The translations under genes were made by a program, and so were the position numbers. From Anniella stebbinsi (taxonomy: Eukaryota > Chordata > Lepidosauria > Squamata > Anniellidae), in NCBI GenBank assembly GCA_029215795.1, contig JARDYH010000005.1, positions 34,850,001 through 34,914,000 of the forward strand: DNA of 64,000 nt, written 5' to 3'. Positions 32,833 to 44,351 of the stretch are shown here, piece after piece; the stretch's first letter is position 1; every line of letters begins with the position of its first letter. The notes below the pieces were generated by a model. It did not search any database. It had not been told where the DNA came from and saw nothing but the letters and a program-made list of their open reading frames with translations.

Positions 32833-34301
32833 GTGCAGGGTGGGAGGAAATCAATTGTGCAAGTTTACAGCAAAAGTCATTTACGGATAGTGCTGATTGC
32901 CTAGTACCTGTGACACCCCCCTAATTAAAAAATAAAATCAATTTTTTAAAAAAGTTTTTTAATAAGGTACAGAGAATGAACAGATGAATGTACATGTGGT
33001 GCCTTTTCAAAACAAACAAAACAAACAGCCTTCCTGAAGCATGTGGGGAGAAGCAGGGCTGATGGGTTCAGCTTGGTCTAGTTTTGAGATATTATCCCAG
33101 CTTGGTCGAGGTATGCCTGTCATGCAAATTACAAAGTTGGGAGGAAGCCAGGCTCACAGCATGGGTGAGAAGCCCGCTGTAAATTGTCCTTAAATACTGC
33201 ACATCTTTTTACCCTTACCTTTTTTTCCCATGAAGCCAAACAAAAAATTTCATTGATCAAGGCTGGGATAATATCTCAGATTTTTACCTGGTGACATCAA
33301 AGGTGTGGGTATCTGTGTCCCTTAAATTTATTTAATGACATTTTTTACACACACACACACACACACACCCATCTTACAGATTATGCAAGAGAACACATTT
33401 CTTGACTGATGATTATGCTCGATTTTGCAGAGTACAGTTGTGGAACTCTTTCCCTCTATTTCCTCACTCGTCAAGCCTTAAATTTTCCAGGTGTGCTACT
33501 ATCCTATGCACCCAGGTTTGTGATGCACACATGGAGTTCCACAGGAGAAGAGATAGCTGCTGGATAAATACTCCACAGAGTTATTCCAGCCTGCTACATC
33601 ATGTGCTCTGTGTCTGCACCAGAGCTTCTTGTGTGCTACAGAGCTACCATGGATCAGCTTATAATTAGGCAAGTGTAACTTCTGTGACCCCTGAGCTGAA
33701 AAGTGCACTCCTGAGCCAGGCTGTGTAGAAAATTCTCTGCCAAGGAAATTCTAATAGTGGGGTCTTCCAGATGAAGGGGTTTTTTTTAAGGGCGATTGCC
33801 CTGCCTCTTGCACGGGGCATCCAGAGGTTGTCATCTTCCACTTATGACCCTCCTGTGCTTTCTCTCCAATTCTCCCATCTTTATAATATCTGTTGAGGAA
33901 AACAGACAGAATAGCTGCAGAATGTCTTCTGACTGGTAGCGCTAGGAGCCCTCCATTTGGAAGCACCCACTGTGCCAAGAAAAACGGAATTTGTCACTTT
34001 TGCTTTTTAGGCAAACATTAAACAAATTTCCACACGCAGGCTTCCTTTTTTTGCTAGTCATGAGGAGGGACGCTGCGGAGCACTGAAGTCCCACCTGCTC
34101 CCACCACTAGTAAGGGCACTCCACTTCTGAGATTTCACCAGGCACTGTCCGCCTACTTTCAGGCATGGTTGAAAACTGAAGGGATTCAAACTTGTTTGTT
34201 TTAGTTTTAGCTGCTGAATTCTGCATCTGATGCTGTTTCTTTACTTGCATGGCGGTGGTGATTGTGTACTGTCTTGCTTATAAGATACCAAAAGCATCCA
34301 A
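32833..34301. other. Intergenic DNA, no gene recognised
   Basis: Contains (AC)n at 33341-33369. About 33036-33290 contains two similar phrases (GAGATATTATCCCAGCTTGG and GGCTGGGATAATATCTCAGA) that form a spaced inverted repeat. No protein or RNA gene is supported. Confidence 0.45.
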
Positions 34302-34309
34302 GGTCCAGT

Positions 34310-34668
34310 TAGGGTGACCAGATTTGGAAAACCAAAAAAGAGGACACCCAGTGGTGGGGGTGGAAAAGTGGCTTTCTGGGTCCTCCAGAAAACATGTCAT
34401 TCCTGCCCCCCCCCCCAAATGCTCCAATCAGGGCCTTTTCTATAATGTCCGGGAATGACACACTTTCCCCTTTAAGGTCCTGATTGGAGTAGCGGGGGGT
34501 GGAATGACACATCTCCATAAAGCACATCATTCCCCCCCCTTCGCCATGTTAATGGTGGTCTTAAAGGGGAAAACATGTCATTCCAGGACATTATAGAAAA
34601 TTACAGAAAATCCCCCCTGCCACAAAAACCAGGACAAATCCAGGGAAATCCTGACAGTTTGTCACCCA
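34310..34668. mobile_element. hAT-like MITE with TAGGGTGACCAGATTT end
   Basis: Starts TAGGGTGACCAGATTTGG and ends CAGTTTGTCACCCA. Flanking octamers GGTCCAGT and GCTCCAGT agree at 7 of 8. The interior has inverted segments such as AAACATGTCATTCC with GGAATGACACA, and TCTATAATGTCCGGGAATGA with CATTCCAGGACATTATAGAA. No coding region. The ends resemble those of the larger element at 60409-61482. Confidence 0.75.
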
Positions 34669-34984
34669 GCTCCAGTTCCTTTAGATGTTCAAGGAAGTCT
34701 TGAAAAGTGCACTCCATCAGCTGACTTCTCCTAGGCTTATTCTGGAATCTCATCTGTTTTATCCTTTTTTTTTTTTTGCTCCACAGGGCTCCGTTCCCAT
34801 GAAGCACCTCTTGGTCATCAGTCTGTGAGTGTAGGCACACTTGCCTCCAGACCATGAAGACTGCAGGCAATGCAACTCATCTCCATGCCACCAAGATTGT
34901 ACTGCACAGGGTGGGCTTTTCTCTGGGCCACTGTATGTATATTAAACTTCCCAGACCAGTTGGTTCCAATGAGGGGATGTCTAT
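34669..34984. other. Anonymous DNA
   Basis: Unassigned sequence with a T run near 34767-34778; no gene recognised. Confidence 0.4.
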
Positions 34985-35160
34985 CACAGTATTAGGAGGA
35001 TAGGAAGCTGCCTTATAGTGAGTCAGACCCTTGGTCCATCTAGCCCAGTATTGTCGACACTGACTGGCAGAAGCTCTCCAGGGTTTCAGGCAAGATTCTT
35101 TCCTAGCCCTACTTAGGGATGCTGGAGATTGAACCTGGGACCTTTGGCATGCAAACTCGT
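34985..35160 (-). mobile_element. tRNA-Ala-derived SINE (type B), antisense
   Basis: GGAAGCTGCCTTATAGTGAG, TTGGTCCATCTAGCCCAGTA, CTCTCCAGGGTTTCAGGCAA and GAGATTGAACCTGGGACCTT read in antisense order. This is the reverse of the head and body of the copy at 63568. Box B (GGTTCAATC on the minus strand) is intact; the box A end is degraded. Confidence 0.85.
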
Positions 35161-35598
35161 CCTTTTGGGTGGTGGGGGGAGTTCGTTTGGCATTTAGCCA
35201 ACTATCAGCTGAGGCTGTGGCATTCTTATTGCCAGTGGTGCAGCCAAGGCATTTTAAACCCTGGACTTAATGATCTCATGGGAGCTCCCTTTAGATGGCC
35301 ATGTGTATAACATCCATTGTGAAGCACAAGACTCACATTTCTCTTTTCCTCTCACTGCCATTCCATGCTCCACAACTCGTTAGAGTAAAGAAACCAGAAC
35401 AAAAACTTGTTTGCCAACCCTGATTAAAAAGAAAAGAAATACTCTGAGCATGTGCAATTTTGCATTTTAAACTGACTTAAATCATAGCACCATCATGGCT
35501 ACAGGAATAAAATAACAGTGCTTATTCCCAAATAAAATATATTTACTGCGGAATAACCAACGTTTAGTTGTAGAATAGAATAACTATGTTTTAAAGTA

Positions 35599-35599
<1 letters not shown>

Positions 35600-35628
<29 letters not shown>
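35600..35628. repeat. (AAT)n microsatellite
   Basis: About ten AAT units. Confidence 0.95.
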
Positions 35629-35630
<2 letters not shown>

Positions 35631-35750
35631 AGTGATCATCAGTAACCATGTAGATGCTCAGTTGGCTATTCCCTAACTCTGAAATATTCAATAAAAATTA
35701 GAAAGGATTCTGCAGCAAGCAGTGTCAGCCCTGTTGATCTCAGGAGGATT

Positions 35751-36185
35751 GTTATTTATTTATTTATTTATTACATTTCTATACCATCCCATAGCTAGGG
35801 TGACCATATGAAAAGGAGGATAGGGCTCCTGTATCTTTTAACAGTTGCATTGAAAAAGGAATTTCAGCAGGTATCATCACTATACATGTAACACCTGGTG
35901 AACATCTCTCTTCATCACAACAGTTAAAGCTGTAGGAGCCCTGCCCTCTTTTCTATCTGGACAAGAGGGCAGGGCTCTTGCAGCTTTAACTGTTGTGGTG
36001 AAGAGGGAATTTCACCAGGTGCTGCATGAATGCCAATGACACCTCCTGAAAATCCCTTTTCTATACAACTGTTAAAGATACAGGAGCCCTGTCCTCCTTT
36101 TCATATGGTCACCCTACCCATAGCCAAATTTCTCTGGGTGATTTACAATTTAGAGTGCCTCTGGCCTTTGTCCCCAAGCCACAGC
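35751..36185 (-). mobile_element. LINE 3' tail fragment interrupted by a MITE
   Basis: The left part is (TTTA)n plus TTACATTTCTATACCATCCC; the right part resumes at 36125 with CAAATTTCTCTGGGTGATTT. Together they give the antisense tail seen at 28465 and 53984. The MITE at 35796-36116 splits it, so the tail is older than the MITE. Confidence 0.75.
35796..36116. mobile_element. Palindromic hAT MITE, diverged older copy
   Basis: Starts TAGGGTGACCATATGAAAAG and ends CTTTTCATATGGTCACCCTA, with a perfect 8-bp target duplication CCCATAGC (35788-35795 and 36117-36124). The loop is a symmetric GCCCTCTTTTCTATCTGGAC / AAGAGGGCAGGGC instead of the asymmetric loop of the other copies. It belongs to the same family with a distinct subfamily sequence (CTCCTGTATCTTTTAACAGT). 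Confidence 0.92.
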
Positions 36186-36309
36186 TGTACCACTGCCAAT
36201 TGCTGTGATCTTCTTGAGACCTGCCAGCCTGCAGATCAAGGAATTCAGTCAGACATGGAGGCAGTTCCTTCCCAGGGGAACAAGAGATGGGCAATGTTAG
36301 AAGCAGTAG

Positions 36310-36410
36310 AGGTTGGTGGCGCCTATGTCAGTGGAGTAGTAAATCTGCTTCAAGTTTCAGTCAGAACCAGTCAGAATTCTAAAGGAGCTATCCAAGGTGT
36401 AAAGGTGGTT
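36310..36410. repeat. Partial copy of the CAGTG-ended MITE
   Basis: GAGGTTGGTGGCGCCTATGT, CAGTGGAGTAGT and AGTTTCAGTCAGAACCAGTC match one arm of 10905-11063; the opposite arm is lost. Confidence 0.6.
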
Positions 36411-36459
36411 CAGAAGTGCATCTTTGATAATAAATATTATTTGAAATAAATCTTATTTC

Positions 36460-36660
36460 TTTATTTGTTTGTTCATCGTCTTTGTTCCCTGCTGTTCCTC
36501 CAAGAAGCTCAGTAAATCATACATGGGATTGTTTCATTTCACCCTCACAACAGCCCCGTGAGGGAGGTCAGGTTGAGAGAGAGAGTGGCTGGCCCTGGTT
36601 CACCCAGTGGGTATCCTGAGCTGAGCTGAGATTTGAATCCCAGTTTCCCAGATCAAATCA
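36460..36660 (-). mobile_element. Degenerate tRNA-derived SINE (type A), antisense
   Basis: TCACCCTCACAACAGCCCCG, TGAGGGAGGTCAGG, GGCTGGCCCTGGTTCACCCA and GATTTGAATCCCAGTTTCCC correspond to the antisense body and box B region of the type A SINE, with many substitutions. Confidence 0.6.
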
Positions 36661-36976
36661 GGTAGCAATTTGTCAAAAATAAAATACACAATGGTTCTTG
36701 AGAGCTTCTCTCACTGGAGGGGAGAGAGGAGGGGAGGGGAGGCATTTTTAATTCCTTGCAATGACTTTGTTACAGCTGTGTGCAAATATCAATCCTCTGA
36801 GAAGGCCTAAGGCAGGTAAAATGAGCTGTGTTCTAACCACAAGAGTACTGTTCAGCATTTGTTTTTAATAATTGATTTATACATACATGCATAGTAAGTG
36901 TACACATGGCAGGAAGGGGAATCCTAGCATCATATATACACTAATAGGGCAGTGAAATCATTTTAGACTCTGGATT

Positions 36977-37090
36977 TAATGTCAGTGGAGGCTGGTGGCT
37001 CCTATGTCAATGGGGCGATGATTCTGCTCTGGGTTTTAGTCAGAACCAGTCACACCTCTAAAGGAGCTATCCAAGGTGTGAAGCTGTTGT
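36977..37090. repeat. Partial copy of the CAGTG-ended MITE
   Basis: Contains CAGTGGAGGCTGGTGGCTCC, ATGTCAATGGGGCGATG and GGTTTTAGTCAGAACCAGTC. Only one arm is present. Confidence 0.65.
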
Positions 37091-37539
37091 GATTACACCA
37101 TCTCAAAGGGAAGATATACTGCAGAGCTGGGGGAGGAGGAAATGCAGAAAAGGGAACCAAAATGGTCAAGGGTGGCAGGCATAACACTTTTCTGTGAGGA
37201 AGGGCTAAAATTCTGGGACTTTTTAGTTTAGGGGAAAAGAGGACTAAGAGGGGTATGATTAGGGAAGGGAGAACCAGGGATTTTTCAAGCTCACTGAAAT
37301 TCTCTGAGCTTCACTTCAAAGCTCAGCTCAGCTCACACCCATTTTCATTTGTGACATGTTTTTTCAGGTTATTAGAATGAGGAAAGTATTTTTCAAATGG
37401 GACAAGTATGCACTCTCCCTCCCATTGATTAAAGTGTGAAAATGCATGGGGTTTTTTTGTTGAAAATACACAATTCAAACTGCACTTAAAAAAAAACACA
37501 AATGCATTTTTCAAATATGGTGGCAAGTTGAGGAGTGTG

Positions 37540-37541
37540 AG

Positions 37542-37587
<46 letters not shown>
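37540..37587. repeat. (ATT)n microsatellite
   Basis: About 15 ATT units; generates an artefactual poly-Ile frame on the minus strand. Confidence 0.95.
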
Positions 37588-37591
<4 letters not shown>

Positions 37592-37699
37592 GTGTTTACC
37601 ATATTTAAATAACATCTGTAACCAGGAGTCCCCAATGCAGCGCCCACGGGGCCCCTCCAATGACGTCCATGAAGGGATCACCAAAGTGATACCCAAGAG

Positions 37700-38025
37700 C
37701 ACCCCTTTGTCTTCTGTTTTTTTTAATATACTTACATGAATTTGTATGAAATGCCTACAACTTTCTAGTAGTTATTATACACAGGCTTCAACAAAAGTAG
37801 ACCAAATATCCAAATAAGTTTCCATTTGAAGATAGTGTCTATATGCCACCCATTCAAATACTGAAAGTGTTGTAAATTCCTCAATCCATTGCATTAGAGG
37901 AGGAGAGTGTTTATCCTTCCAATGTTGCAATATGTTTTTAGCTATCAAAAGGGCACAGAGAATCTATACTGACCATTTGTTAATTTCCATAAAGCAGGTA
38001 AATAATTTATAAGAGTGTTATATCA
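37700..38025. repeat. Possible old LINE-like repeat segment
   Basis: Shares GTGTTTATCCTTCCAA and CATTTGTTAATTTCCATA-like phrases with 23280-23740. No open frame; class unknown. Confidence 0.35.
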
Positions 38026-38324
38026 GTGACTATTAAAGCTTACAGCAGCCTCCCATTGGTTGTGGAGAGTGAGTTTTGTCCACCAGCACATCTGGGGGAC
38101 ACCAGCCTGGGGAAGGCCGTCTTCGATGGCTTTAAAAGGGGATTGGCCAAATTCATGGTGGGGATAGGCCTATCAGTGGTTATCAGGTCTCTGCCCCAAG
38201 GAGCGTACAATCTGAATTGCAAAAATAGGGGAGGGGAGAGGAGTCATCAGAGGAATAGGAGAGGTAAAATGGTGACAAAGAACAGAAAAAGAGAGAAGGG
38301 ATAGAAGAAGCCTTACCCATACTG

Positions 38325-38415
38325 ACAACACAATCCTGTACATGTCCACTCAGAATTAAGCTCCACTGAGTTTAATGGGACTCACTCCCTGGTAAGTGTG
38401 AAAAAGGCTGTAGCC
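38325..38415. repeat. Dispersed repeat, AATGGGACTCACTCCC family
   Basis: CAATCCTGTACATGTCCACT, CAGAATTAAGCTCCACTGAG, TTTAATGGGACTCACTCCC and GGCTGTAGCC occur in family order, with an approximate inverted symmetry. Confidence 0.65.
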
Positions 38416-38577
38416 TTACTAAGTCTGTTGAATGCCTGGTAGGGGTAACAAAACCAAACAAATGTTTCCTCCCTTACTCTCTGCTGCTTGGGTCCTGTTG
38501 TACCTTGTAGGCATCCCTCTCTCATCCTCAGCCTTTTGGCAAAACCTCCACAGGAACACAGCTTATTTTTAGGGTGG

Positions 38578-38780
38578 CCAGGTGTCCTACTTTATAGCAG
38601 ACAATCCTCTATTTTGAGAGCTGTCAGTTGATAGCCCTCTATTTGAAGGTGTCCTCTGTTTGATGGACTGTCCAGTCCAAGTCTGGTTTGAAGACAGAAG
38701 GAGGGGGAGCAGAGTTCCTGACAAGGCCCATCAGCACCTAAACAGCAGACTGAGCAGGCACACAGGTCACTTGGTCAGTC
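38578..38780. repeat. Dispersed hAT-like repeat fragment (TAGGGTGGCCAGGTGTCC)
   Basis: Starts TAGGGTGGCCAGGTGTCCTA and contains ATCCTCTATTTTGAGAG and GTCCTCTGTTTGATGGACTG. Related sequence lies at 22060-22165 in inverse orientation. The right boundary is uncertain. Confidence 0.5.
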
Positions 38781-38799
38781 TTCTCCTCTATTTATTTAT

Positions 38800-39622
38800 T
38801 TTTTAAAATGTATTTATTTTATTTCTAACCCGCTTGTCTATCCAGATCAAGGCAGGGAACAACAATAAATATAAATACAAAGACTATAAAATAGATAAAA
38901 CATTAAAAACAAATAAAACAATACATTATTTAAAACATCTTAAAATTCAACTAGGTAGGCCTGCTGGAAGAGATCAGTCTTCACGGTTCTCTTAAATTCC
39001 AGAAATCTGCTAATTTGTCGAATCTCCTCTGGCAGGCCATTCCACAGTCTGGGAGTGGCAGAAGAGAAGGTCCTCTGGGTAACACTCATCAGCCTAGTTC
39101 TGGCTGATTGAAGAAAATTCTTCCCAGAGGAACTGTGTGTGCAGGGTGGATTATACGGGAAAAGGCGATCCCACAGGCAACTTGGACCCAAACCATGTAG
39201 GGCTTTAAAGGTAATAACCAACACTTTATACTTCGCCCGGAAACTAATTGGCAGCCAGTGGAGTGATTTTAAGATTGGGGTAATGTGGTCACCCCTAGGT
39301 GTACCAGTGACTAACCTGGCTGCCATATTTTGAACTAGTTGAAGTTTCCGGACTAGGCACAAAGGTAGCCCTATGTACAGCGCATTGCAGAAGTCGAGCC
39401 TCGAAGTTACCAGCGCATGCATTACCGTCTTTAGGTCTTCCAACTCTAGGAAGGGGCGCAGCTGGAGTATCAGCCGAAGCTGATAGTAGGCACTCCTGGC
39501 CGTCGCATCTATCTGGGCTGTCATTTGGAGTGACGGATCCAGGAGTACCCCCAAGCTGCGAACACAGTCTTTCAGGGGGGGTGTAACCCCATCCAGAACT
39601 GGTTGACACACCTCCAAACTAT
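38800..39622 (-). mobile_element. L2/CR1-like LINE, strongly 5'-truncated
   Basis: Minus-strand copy beginning within the RT C-terminal part (MEVCQPVLDG near 39617) and ending in an AAATAAATAAATAG-type tail near 38790. It carries the same 3' sequence as 18829. It retains 21 bases (about 39563-39584, read as LKDCVR within the frame) that the other two copies lack, marking a separate subfamily. Confidence 0.92.
38940..39617 (-). pseudogene. LINE RT C-terminal fragment, open frame
   Basis: A 225-codon uninterrupted frame covering the thumb and C-terminal part of the LINE polyprotein: ASARSAYYQLRLI-type helix, HALVTSRLDFCNALYIG, HWLPISFRAKYKVL, and the terminal FSSATPRLWNGLPEEIRQ and FKRTVKTDLFQQAYL. 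It lacks the YADD catalytic block and the endonuclease, so it cannot be an active enzyme. The preserved frame suggests a fairly recent insertion. Confidence 0.9.
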
Positions 39623-40292
39623 GGCGAGATGTCCTGTATTTCTATTTCAATTATAGTAATTGTTTCTAAAATTGCATTTATACATAAAAATCAGCTTTGC
39701 ACATTGGGATCCTCTTTTTTGGTGATGCGTTTCCTCCTCTCTCTTTTTTTGGGCAATGTGTCCCTCTGGTAGGCTAATCTTTAATTTAAAGTAATTTAAA
39801 GTAATTCAGCGTTTAATTTACCCAGTGGTCTCACTCCAGGGTTTTTCCAACTATTGGCTGGAAACGTCTTCTCTTGGTACAGAGGTGAGAAGGAAGGGTC
39901 TGCCTGTTTTTCTTGGCAAGGCCTGTGGATATGATTAGCTTTATCTCTGTTTGGATTGTTGTGTTTAACACAGAGGAGAGAGCATTACCTCACCGTGGAG
40001 CAGCCTGCAGACCCAAAAGCTATTACTCTAGAATATTTTTAGTGCTCAAAACAGGAAAGGCCTGCCGTGGGTAAAAACATTTTGAAATTTCTCTCTCTCT
40101 TGCTTTCTCTTTGCTGTGCCGTTTTTATCCTCTTGTTCTAAGGCATTATAATGCCAAGAAAATGATTGTGTGTGTGCTGGTTCTTAAGTGAGAATGGTTT
40201 TCCGCTCCTTCCTTTTGATAATAAGTCATGTGTAGCTAAGACTAGGATGAATTCTTGTTGTACCTACGCTAAATCTAGATTACAGACAGTAG
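39623..40292. other. Unique-looking DNA
   Basis: No gene recognised. About 39950-40150 is non-repetitive and AT-balanced and could be conserved noncoding DNA, which I cannot test. Confidence 0.35.
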
Positions 40293-40413
40293 TTTTGCTC
40301 AACCAGGTGCCTTCCAGATGTCTTGAGGTACAACTCCCATCATCCCTAGCCAGCAGGCTGGGGATGATGAGAGTTGTGATCCAACACATTTGAGGGGCAC
40401 CAGGTTGAGAAAG
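40293..40413. repeat. Foldback MITE (CAACCAGGTGCCTTCCAGAT family)
   Basis: The left CTCAACCAGGTGCCTTCCAG with TACAACTCCCATCATCCC pairs with the right GGGGATGATGAGAGTTGTGA and GGGGCACCAGGTTGAGAAAG. The foldback is about 120 bp. Confidence 0.8.
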
Positions 40414-41439
40414 TCTGCGGTCTACGCTCTAGATTTAGACAATGGTATTATCTCTGAAGGGTAGGTCACATATAGCAAATGGGAGGCAATGACAGCTGAG
40501 GGTTGGGTTCTTTTTTTAAAAAATGTCAACAGATGTGTCAGCTTCTAACCTTGTATCTTTTGCTTATTCTGTTCCTCCACATTGTCCACATTGCTTCAGC
40601 TCAGATGCAAACACCACATAGTCTTCTCTGTTCATTTCGACAGAACATCATGAGCCATCTTCAAGTCCTTAGGCCTCCACATGCCCCATGCCTCTGCCTC
40701 AAAGGTCAAGCAGCCTGGCTCAGCCCCACCCCAGCCTCCATACATTAGGCAAAGATCTAAACGGGGTGCCAACTGTATTTGCATAGGCTCCTCCACACAA
40801 TCGGTAACCCTGCAAGGTCACATGGAGGTGTCTACCTGAGTACAACTGGCTCTTCCTTCAGACCTTCAGCCAAGATCAGGAAGTTGGAGGTCAGTGGTTG
40901 GAGCCAGGCAAATGTGCCACTGGGCTGGCCTTTCACATGTCTAATGTGTGCTGTTCTTTGCATATGTTGACTGTGTGGCTTCATTAAAATTAATCATGGA
41001 GACACTTTTGCAGGAGAGGCAGCTACAGACATGTATGAGAGTCCTCTCATATTTAAGAGAAGTATTTCTCTTGTGATGACTCACCACATTACGGAATAAA
41101 ATGCAACAGGACAGAGTCTACAAATAAAGGTGGTGTTGCATGTTATGTGCATCCCCAGTGCCATATTTAGGGTAAGGCTGTCAACTGATTAAAGAATTTT
41201 TAGTTGTTAAAGGATTCTCAGATTAATCAGATTAATTAATTGACTGAATTTAAATTAGTTTTCATTTTGCCAAAATGCAGAATGACACACTGAAGCAAGT
41301 ATAGGATAATTTACCATTTAATCTTTTCTTTTTTAAAATTCTTTTCCATTCCCTATTACAATAACATGGCTGAATCAAAACAGCCCTCCCCCACCCCAAA
41401 TAAAGAAGTGTGGCCCTAACTTTCAACCCTACTGATTAA
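40414..41439. other. Intergenic DNA, no gene recognised
   Basis: Anonymous sequence. An AATTAATCAGATTAATTAAT inverted run lies near 41215-41240. Open frames of up to 81 codons have no domain. Confidence 0.4.
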
Positions 41440-41510
41440 AGTTAAGCCCACTGTTTGTAAACTGCCTTGAGTCCCATTATTGGGGGAAAAGGCGGGATAT
41501 AAATAAATAT

Positions 41511-41544
<34 letters not shown>
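41440..41544 (+). mobile_element. LINE-type 3' tail with (AGC)n
   Basis: AAACTGCCTTGAGTCCCATT and AAAGGCGGGATATAAATAAA form a 3' tail like that of the SINEs here. It is followed by about eleven AGC units (41511-41544). The body upstream is not recognisable. Confidence 0.65.
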
Positions 41545-41586
41545 TGAAATTTTAGATGGTTAGTCTAAAGCTTTAGTTGATTGGCT

Positions 41587-41655
41587 GGTTTTTATTATTT
41601 ATATGCTACCCCATAACCAGGCTCCCAGAGTGGCTTACAACTAGAATAAAACCAA
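41587..41655 (-). mobile_element. Retroposon tail fragment, antisense
   Basis: TTTATATGCTACCCCATAAC and GGCTCCCAGAGTGGCTTACA read in antisense as a LINE/SINE 3' tail. Short and degraded. Confidence 0.5.
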
Positions 41656-41845
41656 ATAAAAATATACACAATTAATGTGTAAAGCTAGTGTTGTATGACA
41701 ATCATAATGTTGCACATTCATCTAGAAGTCTGTATCAGCCACACAATCACTGATAGCCTTCAGGCAAGTTTCTTGGCATATTAAATGCAGAAAGAACATT
41801 CATTCAAAGGGCTTTGAATTGAAAGGATGAATGGCATACAGATTA

Positions 41846-41937
41846 TAACAGTGCAAATCCTATGCTTGTCTAGTAAGCCCCATTGAGTTCCATGGGAACT
41901 ACATCCAGGTAAATGTATACAGGATTGCAGCCCAAAG
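41846..41937. repeat. Dispersed repeat, CCCCATTGAGTTCCATGGG family
   Basis: Carries GCAAATCCTATGCTTG, AAGCCCCATTGAGTTCCATG and AAATGTATACAGGATTGCAG, an inverted-symmetric arrangement shared with 26068 and 38325. Confidence 0.65.
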
Positions 41938-42187
41938 CATTTTTCACAATCATGTAAAACCCAATGGGCACAATCCAGCCAAATGTAAGCATATTGAGGA
42001 TCTTCTTTGCTTCAGTGGTAGAGATGTAAGCAGGTACTCAGTTCACCCCTTGAAATCAATGTGGCTCCAAAATAGTTCATAAATATTAAAGGCTGATACC
42101 TAAAGACGCTGAACTAAAAATAACTCTTCAGAAAGTAAGACATTAGGATCCATGTGAAAGAGAGTAAACCTGTCAGTGCATGCTTTC

Positions 42188-42330
42188 TTTCTACGGGTAT
42201 CTCTAGACGGTCGCTTTTCCCCGCAGTAGCGTCGGAGTGGCAGCAGGTGGATTATGACGCTGCCGCACTCCGAAGCTACTGCAGGGAAAAGCCCCAAAGC
42301 TCCGCTCCAAAAAAGTCAGGCATTTACCCC
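42188..42330. repeat. GC-rich foldback repeat (TCTCTAGACGG start)
   Basis: GCTTTTCCCCGCAGTAGCGT with TCGGAGTGGCAGCAGG pairs with GCTGCCGCACTCCGAAGCTA and CTGCAGGGAAAAGC. A related but diverged copy lies at 51575-51755, where CTACTGCAGGGATTTCCC and AAAAAGTCGGAGTAAATCC recur. Termini and target duplication are not resolved. Confidence 0.55.
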
Positions 42331-42939
42331 AACTTTTTTAGCTTGGAGTGGGCTGGGCAGGGAAGGGGATGGACCAGCGAGCCATAAGCTTGCTGCAGCA
42401 CCTCTGCAGTTCTTCCCTCCCCATTTTGAACAATAATAATTAAAAAACCCACTTACCTTGGAGCAGGGGCCCGATGCTCCCAGCCGCCCCTTCAGCTGCC
42501 ACTGGGCAGGCGTGGGCGCAGCAGCAGCGGTGGCAGGAAAACCTGCTGTGGTGCTCCTTCCACTGTAGATGGGTGGAAGGCGCGTCAATGTGGGTCGCGC
42601 TGCCTGCCGCCACCGCTGGGCGGCAGAAGAGGCACCGTGAAGAGGAGGGCCAGTTGTTTTTTCTTTTTTAACCATGATCTTGCAGAGGACCAGTTGAAAC
42701 ACATTGGCCTGGCTATAGAAGGATTTCAGCATGTAATAAGTAACCATTTATGACACAGGGCTTTTCAATATAAAACAGCATCTTATAGAAGTATATACAT
42801 AGGCTACACACATCTTTAGCTCAACACAGGGCAGATTTAACAATGTGGGGTGTTCCTGTGCCCTAATGTTTAAAACATCATGTGAATTTAGGGCGTACAT
42901 GTCTTAAGCTAGGTGCTGTTTTTTTGTATTATTTATTAT

Positions 42940-43137
42940 TACATTTATATCCCCCTTTTTCCCCTCTTGCAAGGAATCCAAATTGTTTTCCATGCTCCTC
43001 CTCTCCATTTTATCCTCATAACAGTGTGAGAGTCAGTGGCTGGCCTAAAGTCACCCAGTAAGCTTCATGGCTGAGTGGGGACTAGAACCCAGATCTCCTG
43101 AATCCCAGTCCAACACTAATCCCTACACCACACTGGC
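42940..43137 (-). mobile_element. tRNA-derived SINE (type A), antisense
   Basis: Antisense order: TTACATTTATATCCCCC tail, CTCTCCATTTTATCCTCATA body, GGGGACTAGAACCCAGATCT box B region, CTACACCACACTGGC head. It lacks part of the head before box A. Confidence 0.82.
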
Positions 43138-44343
43138 CCTCTTGATTTAATCTTCTCTATTCACACCTGATGGTGAAAGGTGAAGGCAATGATCTGGGGT
43201 GTCTAAACTGTTGTATGTGTTGTTGTAACCATTTCCCAAAGTGGGGTTATCTTCTTCTGAAAGTTGAGGACAGATGGGTATGAGAAGTCTGGCAACAGCT
43301 CTAGAATGGCAAAGTTGACTGATCCTGATCGTACCTACCTATCAGAGCCTCCTTACGGCATTGAAAATATGGCTTCAAGCACTTGTGTTCCATCAGTGAG
43401 ACTGGCGAGTCAGCCATTAAGCGTTCCCCATCATGAGTCAATCCTGGCTAGGACCACACATTCGGAGGCCGCAAAGCTGTGTCTTAACTGAGCATATGCC
43501 CACGAGGAAGACATGGCCAATCTTAGCTGCCTGTTGTGCACACAATGCATACATCTGCACGTACATCTTTGCCACATACAGACACTGTGTTTTGACATAT
43601 AGACCTTTGAAATGTAATGTGTGAAGTTTTCCTCATTAGTAGCACTCAGAAGCTCGTACAAAGCACTTTAGTTGTCTTAAGGGAAAGGAGGCAATGCTGA
43701 AAAGAAACTCTGAAACTTGTCTAATCATCGGTGAATCACTGAAGAAAGCAAAGCATGTGGCCCAAACCCTTCACAATAACCAAAAACCAATCTGAATTAT
43801 ATATTCCCTTCTGTGGGTTCAAACCCAATGGTTACTGATGACAATGGAAGCTCAAATGAGGGTGTGGAACCCATTCAGTCACATGATTAAGAGCCACCAG
43901 AGCAACATCATCCCCGTTGGGGATATCTCAGTGTTATTCATCCAGTCGAATGGAAAATGTTCATGATGCCACATGATCTTTAATTAATCCAATAGCCTAA
44001 CAGGAAATATCTAAATTTCACAGCAGAGGCTGCTGACTCTTTCAATAGGATTCTTTATGATGAGAGCTACAGCAAATAGTTACACGACAGAGGAAATGGG
44101 GTTATTTAGGAGGATTTAATGTTGTTAGCAGTTTAAACACTTTTTCCCCCTCAGGAGATGGATGAAATCCCAGTTGCTTAATCCTCCCTCCCCACTCTCA
44201 TTTTATTGCTGCTGCACTTTAATTCATCATTTTTAAATTAAAACAGACCTGCCTGCTCCACAAAACAAAATGGCTGCATTTGGTTTACAATGTGAGCAAG
44301 TCAGAAGTTGAAGAAGTAAGGAATTTTGGGGGAGAGCAGAAGC
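43138..44343. other. Unique-looking DNA; possible conserved noncoding stretch at about 43990-44300
   Basis: No gene recognised. From about 43990 to 44300 the sequence is non-repetitive and AT-rich, with words such as CATTTTATTGCTGCTGCACT and TAATTCATCATTTTTAAATT, which look like deeply conserved vertebrate noncoding DNA; this is impression only. Confidence 0.3.
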
Positions 44344-44351
44344 ATCCTGGG

